Positions 1 to 9,173 of a stretch of DNA of 64,000 bases are shown here, one piece after another. Numbering within the stretch: the first letter of the stretch is position 1; each line of letters starts with the position of its first letter. Origin of the DNA: Gloeocapsa sp. PCC 7428 (GTDB lineage: Bacteria; Cyanobacteriota; Cyanobacteriia; Cyanobacteriales; Chroococcidiopsidaceae); the NCBI RefSeq assembly GCF_000317555.1, contig NC_019745.1, positions 3,224,001 through 3,288,000 of the forward strand, in the 5' to 3' direction. The notes below the pieces were generated by a model, which was not told the origin of the DNA, searched no databases, and was given only the letters and a program-made list of their open reading frames with translations. Both the position numbers and the translations under genes were made by a program.

Positions 1-713
1 CTTTTGCATTGCAATCTGACCAAATATTTCAGCAGAATTTAAAAGATTATAGTGATGCTAGTGCTTCTTTAACTTTACTTAACGCGAAATTTTTACCCGA
101 TCATCCGACTGTAATTGAACAACAAGCAAAACGAGATGCATCGCGAACAGCTTTCTTATCTCGAAGTCAAGAGTTGTTGGGGCGATCTGTGGATGAGCAA
201 GCAGTACAACAATATGCACTCAATCAAGCTAATTCTCAATCAGCACGGGAAGCACTCTTCCAAGGGTTAGTTGCATCACAAGCCGAACAACGAGGACTAA
301 AAGCTCAAGCTCAAGAAATAGATAGACAAATTGCAATCCTTGAAAATAGGCTGAAAAATTTAGCACAAAATGAGTCTACTTTAGATGCTCTGAAGCGAGA
401 CGTACAAATTGCAGAAGCAGTATTTTCTTCTACTCTAACTAAGCTTGATATTAGCCGAGCTAATGCATTTGGCTCCTACCCTCTCATTCAAATGCTCTCA
501 GAACCCACGCTTGCAGAAAGTCCAAGTGGACCAAAACCAGAGTTAGTTTTGTTAGGTGCAGCGCTAGGCTCTCTATTTATTAATACTGGGATAACACTTC
601 TTTATCTACGTAAACCTAAATCTAAAGCATTCAGAAAAGAGTTAGAAACACTTGAACTACAACAACCTGTTCTAGGTTTTAATGAGAGTAATATCAGCAG
701 CCCTTTCCTATAA
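1..713 (+). CDS. Polysaccharide co-polymerase (Wzz/GumC type), C-terminal part, truncated by window edge
   Basis: This is the C-terminal part of a chain-length determinant protein of exopolysaccharide export. The reading frame is open to the window edge (first complete codon at base 3), so the TTG at base 9 is not a credible start. Visible are a long, charged and Gln/Ala-rich helical region (coiled-coil-like), then a Pro-rich stretch (SEPTLAESPSGPKPE) directly before a single hydrophobic segment (VLLGAALGSLFINTGITLLY), and a short basic cytoplasmic tail. A proline-rich stretch before the last membrane helix is typical of PCP-2 proteins. No BY-kinase Walker motifs follow, so this copy lacks a fused tyrosine kinase. 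It leads a cluster of polymerase, flippase and glycosyltransferase genes on the same strand. The family call is fairly sure; the substrate is unknown. Confidence 0.75.
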   Translation, partial: FALQSDQIFQQNLKDYSDASASLTLLNAKFLPDHPTVIEQQAKRDASRTAFLSRSQELLGRSVDEQAVQQYALNQANSQSAREALFQGLVASQAEQRGLKAQAQEIDRQIAILENRLKNLAQNESTLDALKRDVQIAEAVFSSTLTKLDISRANAFGSYPLIQMLSEPTLAESPSGPKPELVLLGAALGSLFINTGITLLYLRKPKSKAFRKELETLELQQPVLGFNESNISSPFL

Positions 714-757
714 AGCAAGTGCTTCTACTGCTTTTTGTTAATTGTAAAATTCTATAA

Positions 758-810
758 AAAAGCAGCTTGAGGCAGGTAGATAGTATGAATTAGAACCTGC
801 CCTGCTTTTA
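758..810 (+). terminator. Stem-loop, probable terminator before the GH5 gene
   Basis: Two nested inverted repeats form one long hairpin: AAAAGCAG at 758-765 pairs with CTGCTTTT at 802-809, and GCAGGT at 772-777 pairs with ACCTGC at 795-800. It ends in a short T run. It lies between the co-polymerase stop (713) and the GH5 start (826), so it probably ends or attenuates the upstream transcript. Confidence 0.5.
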
Positions 811-825
811 AGTTCAGTAGGAAAG

Positions 826-1824
826 ATGAAAAAACTTAAAAAGTACCTGGCTCTTTTTTTATTAAGTTATCTTTTGATTATAGGAACAATATTTATATGG
901 TTTGATACTAAATCTTCGGCAGGATCATCTAATTGGCTGCATGTAGATGGCATACATATTAAAGATATACATAATAACAAAGTTGTTTTACGGGGTGTAT
1001 CACTTCCTGATTTAGCTCACTATGACTTTAGAGGTAAAATAGGAAAATCACCTGTTGAACTAATTGAACTGTTAACCGATCATAAACAAGGGTGGTATTC
1101 TACAGTAGTTAGATTGCCGGTCTATCCTATTTGGAAGTTAGGCTATAATTCCAATCCTAAACGGTATTATGAAAACTATATTAAGCCTGCTGTTGACAAG
1201 TGTGTAGAACGGAAAATTTATTGCATTATAGATTGGCACTATATAGATGACCCTACGAATTTAGATGCTGAAACACGTACTTTCTGGGCTGATATTGCCC
1301 CAAAGTATAAGAGTTATCCTAATGTGCTATTTGAAGTGTTTAATGAAAACTCAACTGATATGAGTTGGGCTGCCTGGAAAAATATTGTTCAACCTTGGGT
1401 TGACCTTATCCGTTCTTATGCTCCTAATAATTTAATTTTGGTAGGAGCACCGCATTATGCTCAACATCTATATGATGCTCCCAGCAATCCAATTAAAGGA
1501 AAAAATATTGTTTATGTAGGTCATATATATCCTGGTTTAGAACAAAAATTATGGGATAAATGGATTTTTAATGTAGCGGATAAAATTCCTCTATTTATTA
1601 CAGAGTGGGGATTCCGCAACGGTGCTGATTATCCTACGAGTGGAACAGTGACTAGTTTTGGCATTCCCCTAAAGAAGAAATTAGAAAAATATAATTTAAG
1701 TTGGACTTGTTGGGTTGCTGACCACTCTTGGCAGCCAGAAATGTTTGATAAAGATTGGAACCTGTTAGTTGGAGAAAACTATATGGGTGGGTTTGTTCAA
1801 GATTACCTGTTGAGTAAGAATTAA
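826..1824 (+). CDS. Membrane-anchored glycoside hydrolase family 5 (endoglucanase-like)
   Basis: Predicted retaining endo-glycanase of the (beta/alpha)8 clan GH-A, family 5 (cellulase). Residues 7-26 form a hydrophobic signal anchor, so the catalytic domain is likely periplasmic. Family hallmarks visible: an Arg in VVRLPV (about residue 96), DWHY (His 138), the acid/base Glu in FEVFNEN (E174, where most relatives have NEP), the His in VGHIYPG (about 233), and the nucleophile Glu in FITEWGF (E260). Length 332 aa suits a single-domain GH5. It sits between the co-polymerase and the Wzy-like polymerase, which suggests trimming or release of the nascent polysaccharide, as BcsZ does in cellulose operons. 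That role is inferred from context; cellulose as substrate is not shown. Confidence 0.82.
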   Translation: MKKLKKYLALFLLSYLLIIGTIFIWFDTKSSAGSSNWLHVDGIHIKDIHNNKVVLRGVSLPDLAHYDFRGKIGKSPVELIELLTDHKQGWYSTVVRLPVYPIWKLGYNSNPKRYYENYIKPAVDKCVERKIYCIIDWHYIDDPTNLDAETRTFWADIAPKYKSYPNVLFEVFNENSTDMSWAAWKNIVQPWVDLIRSYAPNNLILVGAPHYAQHLYDAPSNPIKGKNIVYVGHIYPGLEQKLWDKWIFNVADKIPLFITEWGFRNGADYPTSGTVTSFGIPLKKKLEKYNLSWTCWVADHSWQPEMFDKDWNLLVGENYMGGFVQDYLLSKN

Positions 1825-1883
1825 GCAAGACAGAGCTTTTATTTCTTAAATTCTGTAAGTTCATTATGACTGGAAAGATATAA

Positions 1884-3182
1884 ATGAAACCCCTCAATTT
1901 TGAAGAAAAATTGGTTTGGTACACAATTATTGGCACTTATGGCTTATACATTTTCGGAGCACAGCCAATTGTCATACCTATAGTAGCTTGGATATTAGTA
2001 GGATATCTTGGCAAGAAACTTTGGCACCAATCAAAAGGTACTCCAGAGGCTCAGCAAATAACAATTCCTTTCACAGCATGGTTATGGATTATTTCGATGT
2101 GCATAATCCTAGTTGCTATAGTGATTGGAAATCTTAACTTTAATGTTGATAATATTAGATTAATGAAGTCTGTTTTTAAATGGACTAGAGAACACGCTTT
2201 ATGGGGTTTACTACCTTTAGTTGCTTGCCTTAACATTAGACCCAAGTTGCTCTACAGAGCAGTTTGTATTCTTTGTGCTCAAAGCCTAATTGTTATTCCA
2301 ATTTGTTACTTAGCATATTTATTACGTCTTCCTACGAGTACTTTATATGTTTCTCCTTTCGCTAAAATTGGGGGAAATTCTCCGGATCTTTATAGTTTAG
2401 TTCTTTATTTTTTAGACTATGATAGCAATCAAGTTCGCTTAGCTTTATTTGCTCCTTGGGCACCTAATTTAGCCTTAATATCACTCATTTATTTTTTTAT
2501 TGCTCGGCAAGAAACAAATATAAAATGGCGTAGAATTGGCATGATAGGTGCACTTGCCATGGTGTTGGTTTCGGTATCGCGGGCAGCAATCTTATCCTTT
2601 CCAGTGATTTTATTGCTTACTTGGCTTTTAACAAACTTTACTCGACCTGGAATATATTTTGCGACAGGAATAGGCAGTTTTTTTCTAAGTATTTTCTCAA
2701 CTCAAATAACTAATTTTGTTAATGATTTTACTGAACAAGTGCATAGTGCTAGAGCAACTTCCTCTGAAGCTCGAATGAACTTAGTTAAACTGTCCTTAAA
2801 TAAATGGTGGAATGAAGCACCTATTTGGGGTCATGGATATACTGAACCTATAGGTCCAGCGATTGTATACTTCTTGCCAATCGGAACTTCTGGATGCGGT
2901 ACTTGGGTAAACTTACTTTACACAAAAGGTTTAGTAGGTTTTATGGCATTTGCTGTGCCGTTTTTGTGGAGTCTTGTGTATTTAGTGACTCAAGCACATA
3001 GAAGTGCGATCGCGAGAACAGGATTGAGTATCATTTTAGTTTTCTTCTTTTTTTCATTCACCGAAGAACTCGACCTTTTAGCCTATCTTTACTGGCCTGG
3101 TTTGTTGATGTTAGGTCTTGCTTTAAGAGCAGAAACACAATTGACTTCTGTTAGTTTAAGAAGACCTTTACTAGAAGGCTAA
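1884..3182 (+). CDS. O-antigen ligase/polymerase-like (Wzy/WaaL) membrane protein
   Basis: A 432-residue polytopic membrane protein with about ten hydrophobic segments and one larger loop toward the C-terminus. That loop contains an Arg/Ser/Glu-rich stretch (HSARATSSEARMNLVK) followed by PIWGHGYTEP and a Gly-rich GTSGCGTW segment, the layout of the Wzy_C/O-antigen-ligase superfamily. It would polymerise lipid-linked repeat units in the periplasm or ligate a glycan. Downstream flippase and glycosyltransferases support a Wzx/Wzy-dependent pathway. A GGAAAG Shine-Dalgarno-like sequence lies just before the ATG. Polymerase and ligase cannot be told apart from sequence; with no lipid A-core genes nearby, polymerase is favoured. 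Confidence 0.8.
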   Translation: MKPLNFEEKLVWYTIIGTYGLYIFGAQPIVIPIVAWILVGYLGKKLWHQSKGTPEAQQITIPFTAWLWIISMCIILVAIVIGNLNFNVDNIRLMKSVFKWTREHALWGLLPLVACLNIRPKLLYRAVCILCAQSLIVIPICYLAYLLRLPTSTLYVSPFAKIGGNSPDLYSLVLYFLDYDSNQVRLALFAPWAPNLALISLIYFFIARQETNIKWRRIGMIGALAMVLVSVSRAAILSFPVILLLTWLLTNFTRPGIYFATGIGSFFLSIFSTQITNFVNDFTEQVHSARATSSEARMNLVKLSLNKWWNEAPIWGHGYTEPIGPAIVYFLPIGTSGCGTWVNLLYTKGLVGFMAFAVPFLWSLVYLVTQAHRSAIARTGLSIILVFFFFSFTEELDLLAYLYWPGLLMLGLALRAETQLTSVSLRRPLLEG

Positions 3183-3222
3183 CTTACAGTTAATCAAATT
3201 ATTATTTTAAGGTAAGAATCAA

Positions 3223-4263
3223 ATGAAAAAAGTTTCTGTAATTATTCCAGTTTATAATGTAGAACAATACGTAGCTGATACTATTAATTCAGTCCTTCAA
3301 CAATCATATACAAATTTTGAGTTAATTATCATTGATGATGGTTCTCCTGACAGAAGTATAGAAATTTGCCAAAATTTTAACGATCCTAGAATCAAGATTA
3401 TTCGTCAAAAGAATCGAGGAGTAGCAGCAGCAAGAAATACAGGTATTCGTCATAGTCAAGGAGAATACTTAGCATTTTTAGATGCAGACGACTTATGGTT
3501 ACCGCAGAAATTAGAAAAACATATTGAACATTTAGAAAGTTCACCAAATGTTGGAGTCAGCTTTAGCCGCTCTGCCTTTATTGATGAAGAAGGAAAGCCC
3601 TTAAAGCTGTATCAAATGTCCAAGCTTAAAGATATTACTCCGTTAGATTTACTATGTCGTACGCCAATCGGGAATGGTTCTGCGGCAGTTTTTAGAAGAG
3701 AGGTTTTTGCAGAAATCAAGTTTAAAGACGAGCTTGAGGGTACAATGGAAGACTTGTACTTTAACGAGGATAGAAACTTACATCCATCAGAAGATGTAGA
3801 ATGCTGGCTACGAATTGCTATTCAGACGAAATGGAAAATAGAAGGAGTTGCAGCAGCACTAACGCTCTATCGAGTAAATCCTCATGGATTTTCTGCGCAG
3901 ATTTTGAAAAAACTTAGATCTTGGGAAACATTATTGGATAAAGCTCAAGCATATACTCCTGCACAGTCTATGCGTCAGTGGAAAGCTCCAGCTATGGCAT
4001 ATCAACTACGACATTTGACTAGAAGAGCAGTAACTTTAGAAGCAAAATCAACAGCAATAGAGTTAATACATAAAGCCTTGTTTACACACTGGCAAATCTT
4101 AATTGAAGAGCCACATCGTACACTTATGACTTTAGCTGCTGCTTACTCATTATTTTTGTTACCGAGATCTTTACACTCTCGACTTAAAGATGTAGCTATA
4201 AAAATCGTAGGAGCAATCCAAAACCGTACTCTAATCACAGAAGAGTATCAGCAGTCAGTATAA
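3223..4263 (+). CDS. Family 2 glycosyltransferase
   Basis: GT-A fold glycosyltransferase that would add a sugar from a nucleotide sugar to the lipid-linked repeat unit at the cytoplasmic membrane face. Visible motifs: the N-terminal strand VSVIIPVYNVEQYV (residues 4-17), nucleotide-binding Asp residues in IIDDGSPDRS, the RNRGVAAARNTGI stretch, and the metal-binding DxD in FLDADDLW. A PSEDVECWLR segment supplies the likely catalytic Asp/Glu. The C-terminal 100 residues are basic and helical, without a clear membrane span. Length 346 aa is normal. The gene follows the Wzy-like gene by 40 bp, probably in one transcript. Donor and acceptor are unknown. Confidence 0.88.
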   Translation: MKKVSVIIPVYNVEQYVADTINSVLQQSYTNFELIIIDDGSPDRSIEICQNFNDPRIKIIRQKNRGVAAARNTGIRHSQGEYLAFLDADDLWLPQKLEKHIEHLESSPNVGVSFSRSAFIDEEGKPLKLYQMSKLKDITPLDLLCRTPIGNGSAAVFRREVFAEIKFKDELEGTMEDLYFNEDRNLHPSEDVECWLRIAIQTKWKIEGVAAALTLYRVNPHGFSAQILKKLRSWETLLDKAQAYTPAQSMRQWKAPAMAYQLRHLTRRAVTLEAKSTAIELIHKALFTHWQILIEEPHRTLMTLAAAYSLFLLPRSLHSRLKDVAIKIVGAIQNRTLITEEYQQSV

Positions 4264-4278
4264 ATATTAATTACTAGC

Positions 4279-4347
4279 ATTACATAGTATCTGAGTTAAC
4301 CCACGATCAGAGTTATCAAAATGTATTAAGGGTTAACTCTATGTAAT
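4279..4347. repeat. Long two-part inverted repeat in the gap between GT2 and flippase
   Basis: ATTACATAG at 4279-4287 pairs with CTATGTAAT at 4339-4347, and GAGTTAACCC at 4293-4302 pairs with GGGTTAACTC at 4330-4339, leaving a loop of about 27 bases. There is no T run, so this is either a factor-assisted terminator or a small palindromic insertion. The rest of the 317-bp gap (4264-4580) is AT-rich with no gene that I can support. Confidence 0.55.
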
Positions 4348-4580
4348 ACCAATCAATACCTAATGCAAGCTCATAGTAATAGTCTTTGTAAAAGAAGTTA
4401 GTAATAATTTTACTATTACTGTAGTTTAATGAAGAGATTTTGAAGAAGAGTAGATAAGAATAGATTATCAGTAAATATATCTTAAGATTTAATTAAGTTA
4501 CTTTTCACCTAAGTAATACTTCTACCATGAAAAATTAGCATCTACACAATATTTTTAAATATTTAGGCTTAAGACAAACA

Positions 4581-5873
4581 ATGACAATTAGTATTAAAAA
4601 AGCAAGGGTAGTAGCTCATAAATTGAAATGGAAGCTCTCTGGTGAGTTTGTACGTAACATGGGCTGGCTTGGTGGAGCCGAACTAGTTAATCGTGTTTTT
4701 CGTTTAGCTACAACTGTTACTTTAGCTCGTCTACTAAGTTCTTACGACTACGGTCTTATAGCAATTATTTTAATTACGCATGATTTTGCTGCTACGTTTT
4801 CCTCTGCTATTGATGCAAAAATTATCCAAGCATCTGATAAAGACCTCAAAGTTTTATGCAACACAGCATATTGGATGAACTGGATCTTGTTCGTAGCTGT
4901 TTTTATTATCCAGTGTATTGCAGCTTTTCCGCTTGCGTGGTTCTACAACGATAATAATCTGATTTTACCTATTTGCTTTATAGCTTTAGGTTATCTATTA
5001 CTACCAGTTGGATCTGTGCAATCTTCATTGATCAGGAGAGAAAATAGGCTGAATATCATAGCATTGATTAATGTTCTTCAAGGAATCAGCCTTAATGTTG
5101 CGACAGTAATATTAGCTTTTTTAGGTTTTGGGATTTGGTCAGTTATATTACCTTTCGGTTTAGCTACTCCAATTTGGCTGCTCATTAGCCTTATGAATCA
5201 TCCTTGGAGACCAAAGGTGCCTTTTACTCTTTATAGATGGGAAGAAATTGCTGGATACTCCACAAATGTTATTATAGTTGAGTTTTTAAATAAGTTAAGA
5301 GCAAATTTAGACTATTTAATAGTAGGTAAGTTTCTAGGTTTTCAAGATTTAGGATTATATTATTTTGCTTTCAATGCTGGGCTAGGCATCAGCATGAATG
5401 TCCTGAATGTGATTGTTTCTTCTTTGTTTCCTCATCTATGTGCTGTACGAAATAATTTAAATCTACTCAAATCAAGATATTTGAGTAGTTTGAAAACTAT
5501 TGCTTTAGTCGTTATACCATTAGTTCTTCTACAATCGAGCTTGGCTCCTTTTTATGTACCAATTATTTTTGGTCAAAAGTGGGTTCCAGCAATTCCTATT
5601 TTAATACTGATTTGTTTGTCAGCGATAACACGTCCCTTTGGAGAAGCTGCTAAGCTTTTACTCTTAGCTGTTGATAGAAGTCGGGTAGCTCTTGCCTGGA
5701 ATTTAATTTTTACTTTGGTGTTTGCGCTCAGCTTAATTGTAGCTGTGCAGTGGGGAGTTTTGGGAGTAGCAGCGGCAGTTTTAATCACTCATATCATATT
5801 ATTACCTCTGTTTACTCTATGGACTAGTAAATATATTTTTGACAAAAACTTACCTATGAAGCCTTTGTTATGA
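4581..5873 (+). CDS. Wzx-like polysaccharide flippase (MOP superfamily)
   Basis: A 430-residue integral membrane protein with about twelve hydrophobic helices, matching lipopolysaccharide/polysaccharide export proteins (Polysacc_synt family). The start FVRNMGWLGGAELVNRVFRL, followed by TTVTLARLLSSYDYGLIA, is typical: a helix with Asn/Gly then the conserved ARLLsp-YG pattern. It would flip undecaprenyl-linked repeat units across the inner membrane. Its partners in this cluster are the co-polymerase and the Wzy-like polymerase. It is the first gene after a 317-bp gap holding a hairpin, so it may have its own promoter. The family is clear; the specific glycan is not. Confidence 0.87.
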   Translation: MTISIKKARVVAHKLKWKLSGEFVRNMGWLGGAELVNRVFRLATTVTLARLLSSYDYGLIAIILITHDFAATFSSAIDAKIIQASDKDLKVLCNTAYWMNWILFVAVFIIQCIAAFPLAWFYNDNNLILPICFIALGYLLLPVGSVQSSLIRRENRLNIIALINVLQGISLNVATVILAFLGFGIWSVILPFGLATPIWLLISLMNHPWRPKVPFTLYRWEEIAGYSTNVIIVEFLNKLRANLDYLIVGKFLGFQDLGLYYFAFNAGLGISMNVLNVIVSSLFPHLCAVRNNLNLLKSRYLSSLKTIALVVIPLVLLQSSLAPFYVPIIFGQKWVPAIPILILICLSAITRPFGEAAKLLLLAVDRSRVALAWNLIFTLVFALSLIVAVQWGVLGVAAAVLITHIILLPLFTLWTSKYIFDKNLPMKPLL

Positions 5874-5935
5874 GCTTACGTTTGTTACTGTAAACTAGCT
5901 ATTTTTTTAGAGCTAAAGAGAACAATATTCGCATA

Positions 5936-6979
5936 GTGAATATGAATAAAATAGATATATTACCAAATTCTCTAGAATCTATAAAGAGTCAATGCCCTGG
6001 GATTGAATTAGTTAAAGAGCAAAAAGATAGACCACTTTGGTCTGTGATGATTCCAACTTATAATCGTACCAAGTATCTAGAGCGAACTCTTAAAAGTCTA
6101 TTAAACCAAGCGCTTGCGCCAGAGGTAATGCAGATTGAAGTCGTAGATAACTGCTCTACAGAGGTTGATATGGAAGCAGTTGTTAAAGATATTGGTCAGG
6201 GTAGAATTTCATTTTATCGACAACCTTATAATGTTAGTTTAACGGCTAACTTAACAGCTTGTATTCAGCGATCGCGCGGTTATTTGGTGCATATCTTACA
6301 CGATGACGACGTGGTTTTACCTGGATTTTATCAACATTTACAGGAAGCGTTTGAAAAAGAACCTACCATCGGAGCAGCTTTTTGTCGATACGCTAACATA
6401 GATGAGAACGATCGCCCTGTTTATATTCCTAAGTTAGAGCAAAGTACCGCTGGTATTATTTCCAATTGGATAGAGCGAATTGCGGTGGAACCACTCATTC
6501 AACCGCCAGCGCTCGTTGTTAAACGTAGTGTTTATGAAAACATCGGCGGATTTCATCCAGAACTACGTTACACTTGCGACTGGGAAATGTGTAAGCGAAT
6601 AGCCGCATATTACCCAGTATGGTATGAACCACAAATATTAGCATACTATCGGATACATTCTGCATCTGCAACATCCGATGTCATCAAGTCGGGAGCAAAT
6701 GTTGCAGATCGACGTAAAGCAATTGAAATTTCACGCGCGTATTTACCTTCGCCACTTGCAGATCAGTTATCGCACAAAGCGGAAGAAGTGTCTGCAATTA
6801 ATACATTAGGTGCTGCACGTCGCGCACTGAGTAGAGGTGATACTGCTACTACAATTGTTCAAATCAAACAAGCTCTTAAATGTAGTTCTTCACCAAAAAT
6901 TGTTGCAGTACTGACTCTTGTTCCGATTCTAGCTGGAATAGAGCGTATGAAGCAGTATAGCTATAAACGAGCTTACTAG
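5936..6979 (+). CDS. Family 2 glycosyltransferase
   Basis: GT-A glycosyltransferase, 347 aa from a GTG at 5936; an ATG two codons later (5942) is an equally good start. The catalytic domain begins only near residue 36 with LWSVMIPTYNRTKYLERTL and has the metal-binding acidic cluster in HILHDDDVVLPG. A second conserved block includes VVKRSVYENIGGFHPEL, then TCDWEMCKRIA, the usual acceptor-side motif with a catalytic acidic residue. The 35-residue N-terminal extension and the Ala/Arg-rich helical C-terminus are not part of the core fold. It lies between the flippase and another GT2 gene on the same strand. Sugar specificity cannot be read from the sequence. Confidence 0.87.
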   Translation: MNMNKIDILPNSLESIKSQCPGIELVKEQKDRPLWSVMIPTYNRTKYLERTLKSLLNQALAPEVMQIEVVDNCSTEVDMEAVVKDIGQGRISFYRQPYNVSLTANLTACIQRSRGYLVHILHDDDVVLPGFYQHLQEAFEKEPTIGAAFCRYANIDENDRPVYIPKLEQSTAGIISNWIERIAVEPLIQPPALVVKRSVYENIGGFHPELRYTCDWEMCKRIAAYYPVWYEPQILAYYRIHSASATSDVIKSGANVADRRKAIEISRAYLPSPLADQLSHKAEEVSAINTLGAARRALSRGDTATTIVQIKQALKCSSSPKIVAVLTLVPILAGIERMKQYSYKRAY

Positions 6980-7081
6980 TGATGTGCGATCGCACTAAGA
7001 AGCAGTTGTACTCCATCAAGCTACATCGGCAAAAGCCAGTCCTACTGACAACTAAGTATCATTTTTACATAAGGCAAAGCA

Positions 7082-7927
7082 ATGAAACTGAGTGTGATTA
7101 TTCCTTGTTTCAATGCAGCTGATACTATTGCTGTTCAACTCGAAGCGCTTGCTCATCAGTCGTGGCACGAGCCATGGGAAATTATTGTCTGCAATAACGC
7201 CTCAACAGATGATACAGTAGCAATTATAAAAGAATATACAAAGCAGATTCTAAATCTCCGTCTCATCCATGCACTAGCGCGAAAAGGACCATCATACGCG
7301 CGTAATATGGGTATATTAGCGGCAACAAGTGATGCTTTTGCTTTCTGCGATGCAGATGACGAGGTTGCTCCTGGCTGGGTAGCGGCGATGGGAGAAGCGC
7401 TCACTCGTTATGAACTTGTGGCTGGTGTTCTTGATTATACAAAGCTTAATACAGCTTCGCCAAGGAAGAATCATCAACGACCATCAGGACTAATTTATCC
7501 AAAGCATCCTCCTTATCTTCCGTTTGCGGGTAGTTGCAATCTTGGTTTTCAACGCTCACTGTACCAAGCTATCGGCGGTTTTGATGAGTCTTTTTTGTAT
7601 GTAGAAGATGCCGAATATTGTTGGAGAGCGCAACTTGCAGGAGCCAAAATTCATTTAGAACCAAGCGCGATCGTCTATTACCGCTTTCGTAATTCTTTGC
7701 TCAGCAACTATCACCAAGCGTTGAAATGGTCAAAGGCGTATTTATCACTTCGTCAGAAGTACGGTGGCTCTTTGAGTGCATTTTCTACCTTAAAGTTATA
7801 TTTGGGTGGTTGGAAATACCTGACTTTTAATCTTCTACAAGTCCGTAATCGTGGTGACTTGGCTGATTTTGTATGGCAACTTGGCTGGAAAATTGGGGAA
7901 TTGCAGGAAGCTATAAGTATGATGTGA
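7082..7927 (+). CDS. Family 2 glycosyltransferase
   Basis: A compact 281-aa GT-A glycosyltransferase. Motifs in order: LSVIIPCFNAADTIAVQLEA (residues 3-22), the nucleotide-site region IVCNNASTDDT, RKGPSYARNMGI, the DxD in FCDADDEVAPGW, and the C-terminal acceptor motif FLYVEDAEYCWRAQLAG. The tail after residue 210 is amphipathic and could sit on the membrane. It is the third GT2 gene of the cluster, so the repeat unit probably holds at least four sugars if the opposite-strand WecG-type enzyme and an initiating transferase outside this window also take part. It is followed by a 1.2-kb AT-rich gap. Confidence 0.87.
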   Translation: MKLSVIIPCFNAADTIAVQLEALAHQSWHEPWEIIVCNNASTDDTVAIIKEYTKQILNLRLIHALARKGPSYARNMGILAATSDAFAFCDADDEVAPGWVAAMGEALTRYELVAGVLDYTKLNTASPRKNHQRPSGLIYPKHPPYLPFAGSCNLGFQRSLYQAIGGFDESFLYVEDAEYCWRAQLAGAKIHLEPSAIVYYRFRNSLLSNYHQALKWSKAYLSLRQKYGGSLSAFSTLKLYLGGWKYLTFNLLQVRNRGDLADFVWQLGWKIGELQEAISMM

Positions 7928-8639
7928 CTTGATAACTTGTATATTCAAAGCTCCATTGTTTCTACTCAGACACGTACTAACCTAAACGCAATGCAACTAT
8001 ATCTGCAATAAAAATTTTAGCCCTGAATTATAGCTTAACAGTGTATCTATGTATTTAGTGTATTATGTTATACGCAAGATTTATTTTTATTTTCTGATAA
8101 ATATTAAATTAGAACAGTAGATAGCCATTCAATTTAGTACTTGGTATCTCTAAAGCTAAAAACATTTATTTTGATTACTTGATTAAAAAGTTCTTATTGC
8201 GAGAAGCTCTAGTCAGTATTTTGACTTATTCATTTCTTTTAAAAGCTACATTTTACATAAGAATAAAATATTATCTTTATAATTAACTAATATTAAAAGT
8301 ATTTATTTGACTGTGTATTTCTATTATATAGTAAGTCTACTGCAATGATTAAGTTTTAATTGTGGGCTATCAATAGTCAATATTTAATAAAAAAACTAAC
8401 AATCTTGACAAGATATTTCAACAATTAAAAAAATGCTATTTTTGACATAAATAATCAATCTCATCTTCATCAAAACTTAATATAAGTATTTGCTAGCAAT
8501 ACAGAATCTTATTATTGAGGCTATTGATTAGATTGAGTCTACGTATTATTATGTATATGAATCTAATAAAATATAAATAACAATATTATATAGCGCTATA
8601 AGATCAGGTTTAACATTTTATAGTCTTGACTTTACTATA
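7928..8639. other. AT-rich intergenic stretch without a recognisable gene
   Basis: About 700 bases, very AT-rich, with stops in all frames. It shows many short A/T runs but no ORF, tRNA or clear inverted repeat that I can support. It precedes the folded element at 8640-8850 and may contain that element's promoter. Confidence 0.6.
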
Positions 8640-8850
8640 AGATTAAACCCTCTGGCTAGAAAGTGATCGGCGAATAGCTAAAACACTAAGCTGTTAAGTT
8701 TTTAGGATAGCTTCCCTCGTGAACAAAGCACTAGATACTAGAAACTGGTTGCAAGAAAACCGATGCCGAAATCGGGGAAGTATCTATTTATTTGCGCCAA
8801 TGGTGGACTTCAATGTAATGTCTGAAGTAGGCGACACTCCACCATAAGTT
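8640..8850 (+). ncRNA. Candidate structured RNA (multi-stem, possible pseudoknot), family unknown
   Basis: Within an AT-rich gap this stretch is less AT-rich and folds well. Perfect pairs seen by eye: TAGATACT 8732-8739 with AGTATCTA 8779-8786, enclosing GGTT 8747-8750 with AACC 8758-8761 or the competing CCGAT 8760-8764 with ATCGG 8771-8775; then TGGTGGA 8801-8807 with TCCACCA 8838-8844, continued by CTTCA 8808-8812 with TGAAG 8823-8827. CGCC 8795-8798 could pair with GGCG 8830-8833 in the bulge, making a pseudoknot. AAGCT/AGCTT near 8688-8713 may add a 5' stem. It ends about 320 bases before the acyltransferase start, so it could be an independent small RNA or a long 5' leader. I do not recognise tmRNA, 6S, RNase P, SRP, cobalamin, TPP or c-di-GMP signatures. 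Strand is assumed from the neighbours. Confidence 0.5.
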
Positions 8851-9173
8851 AAACGTAGTAAGTTTTAAGTTATTTGTGAATTAATTAGTGAACCTCAATT
8901 TTTTGATTGAGGCAATATGTACTGGTTTTATAAACAATAAACCAGCATAATCAAGAAAACACTCTCTTAATCTCTAAGATGAGTTTGCAGTTTTTAGAGA
9001 TAGCAGACAATAGAAGCAATAAAAATCATGTCTAGAACTTTAGCTTCAGCTTCTAGGCTCTAGATTTTTTGGCTTCTTCTATAGCAAATCGCACATATTT
9101 TAAATGCCTTTAAGCAAATTAACTTTTGTTTCAGGTGTTGAATATTTTTGTAGAAATTGAGTACGGGTTAACT

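Noticed and set aside
1652-1936. 94-codon minus-strand frame across the GH5 end
   Set aside because: Antisense shadow of the GH5 and Wzy-like genes.
8640-8850. Known riboswitch or housekeeping RNA at the structured element
   Set aside because: I compared from memory with cobalamin, TPP, c-di-GMP, M-box, fluoride, tmRNA, 6S, SRP and RNase P signatures; none matched, so it is left unassigned. The TCCACCA 3' arm recalls a tRNA-like end but no acceptor stem or T-loop is present.
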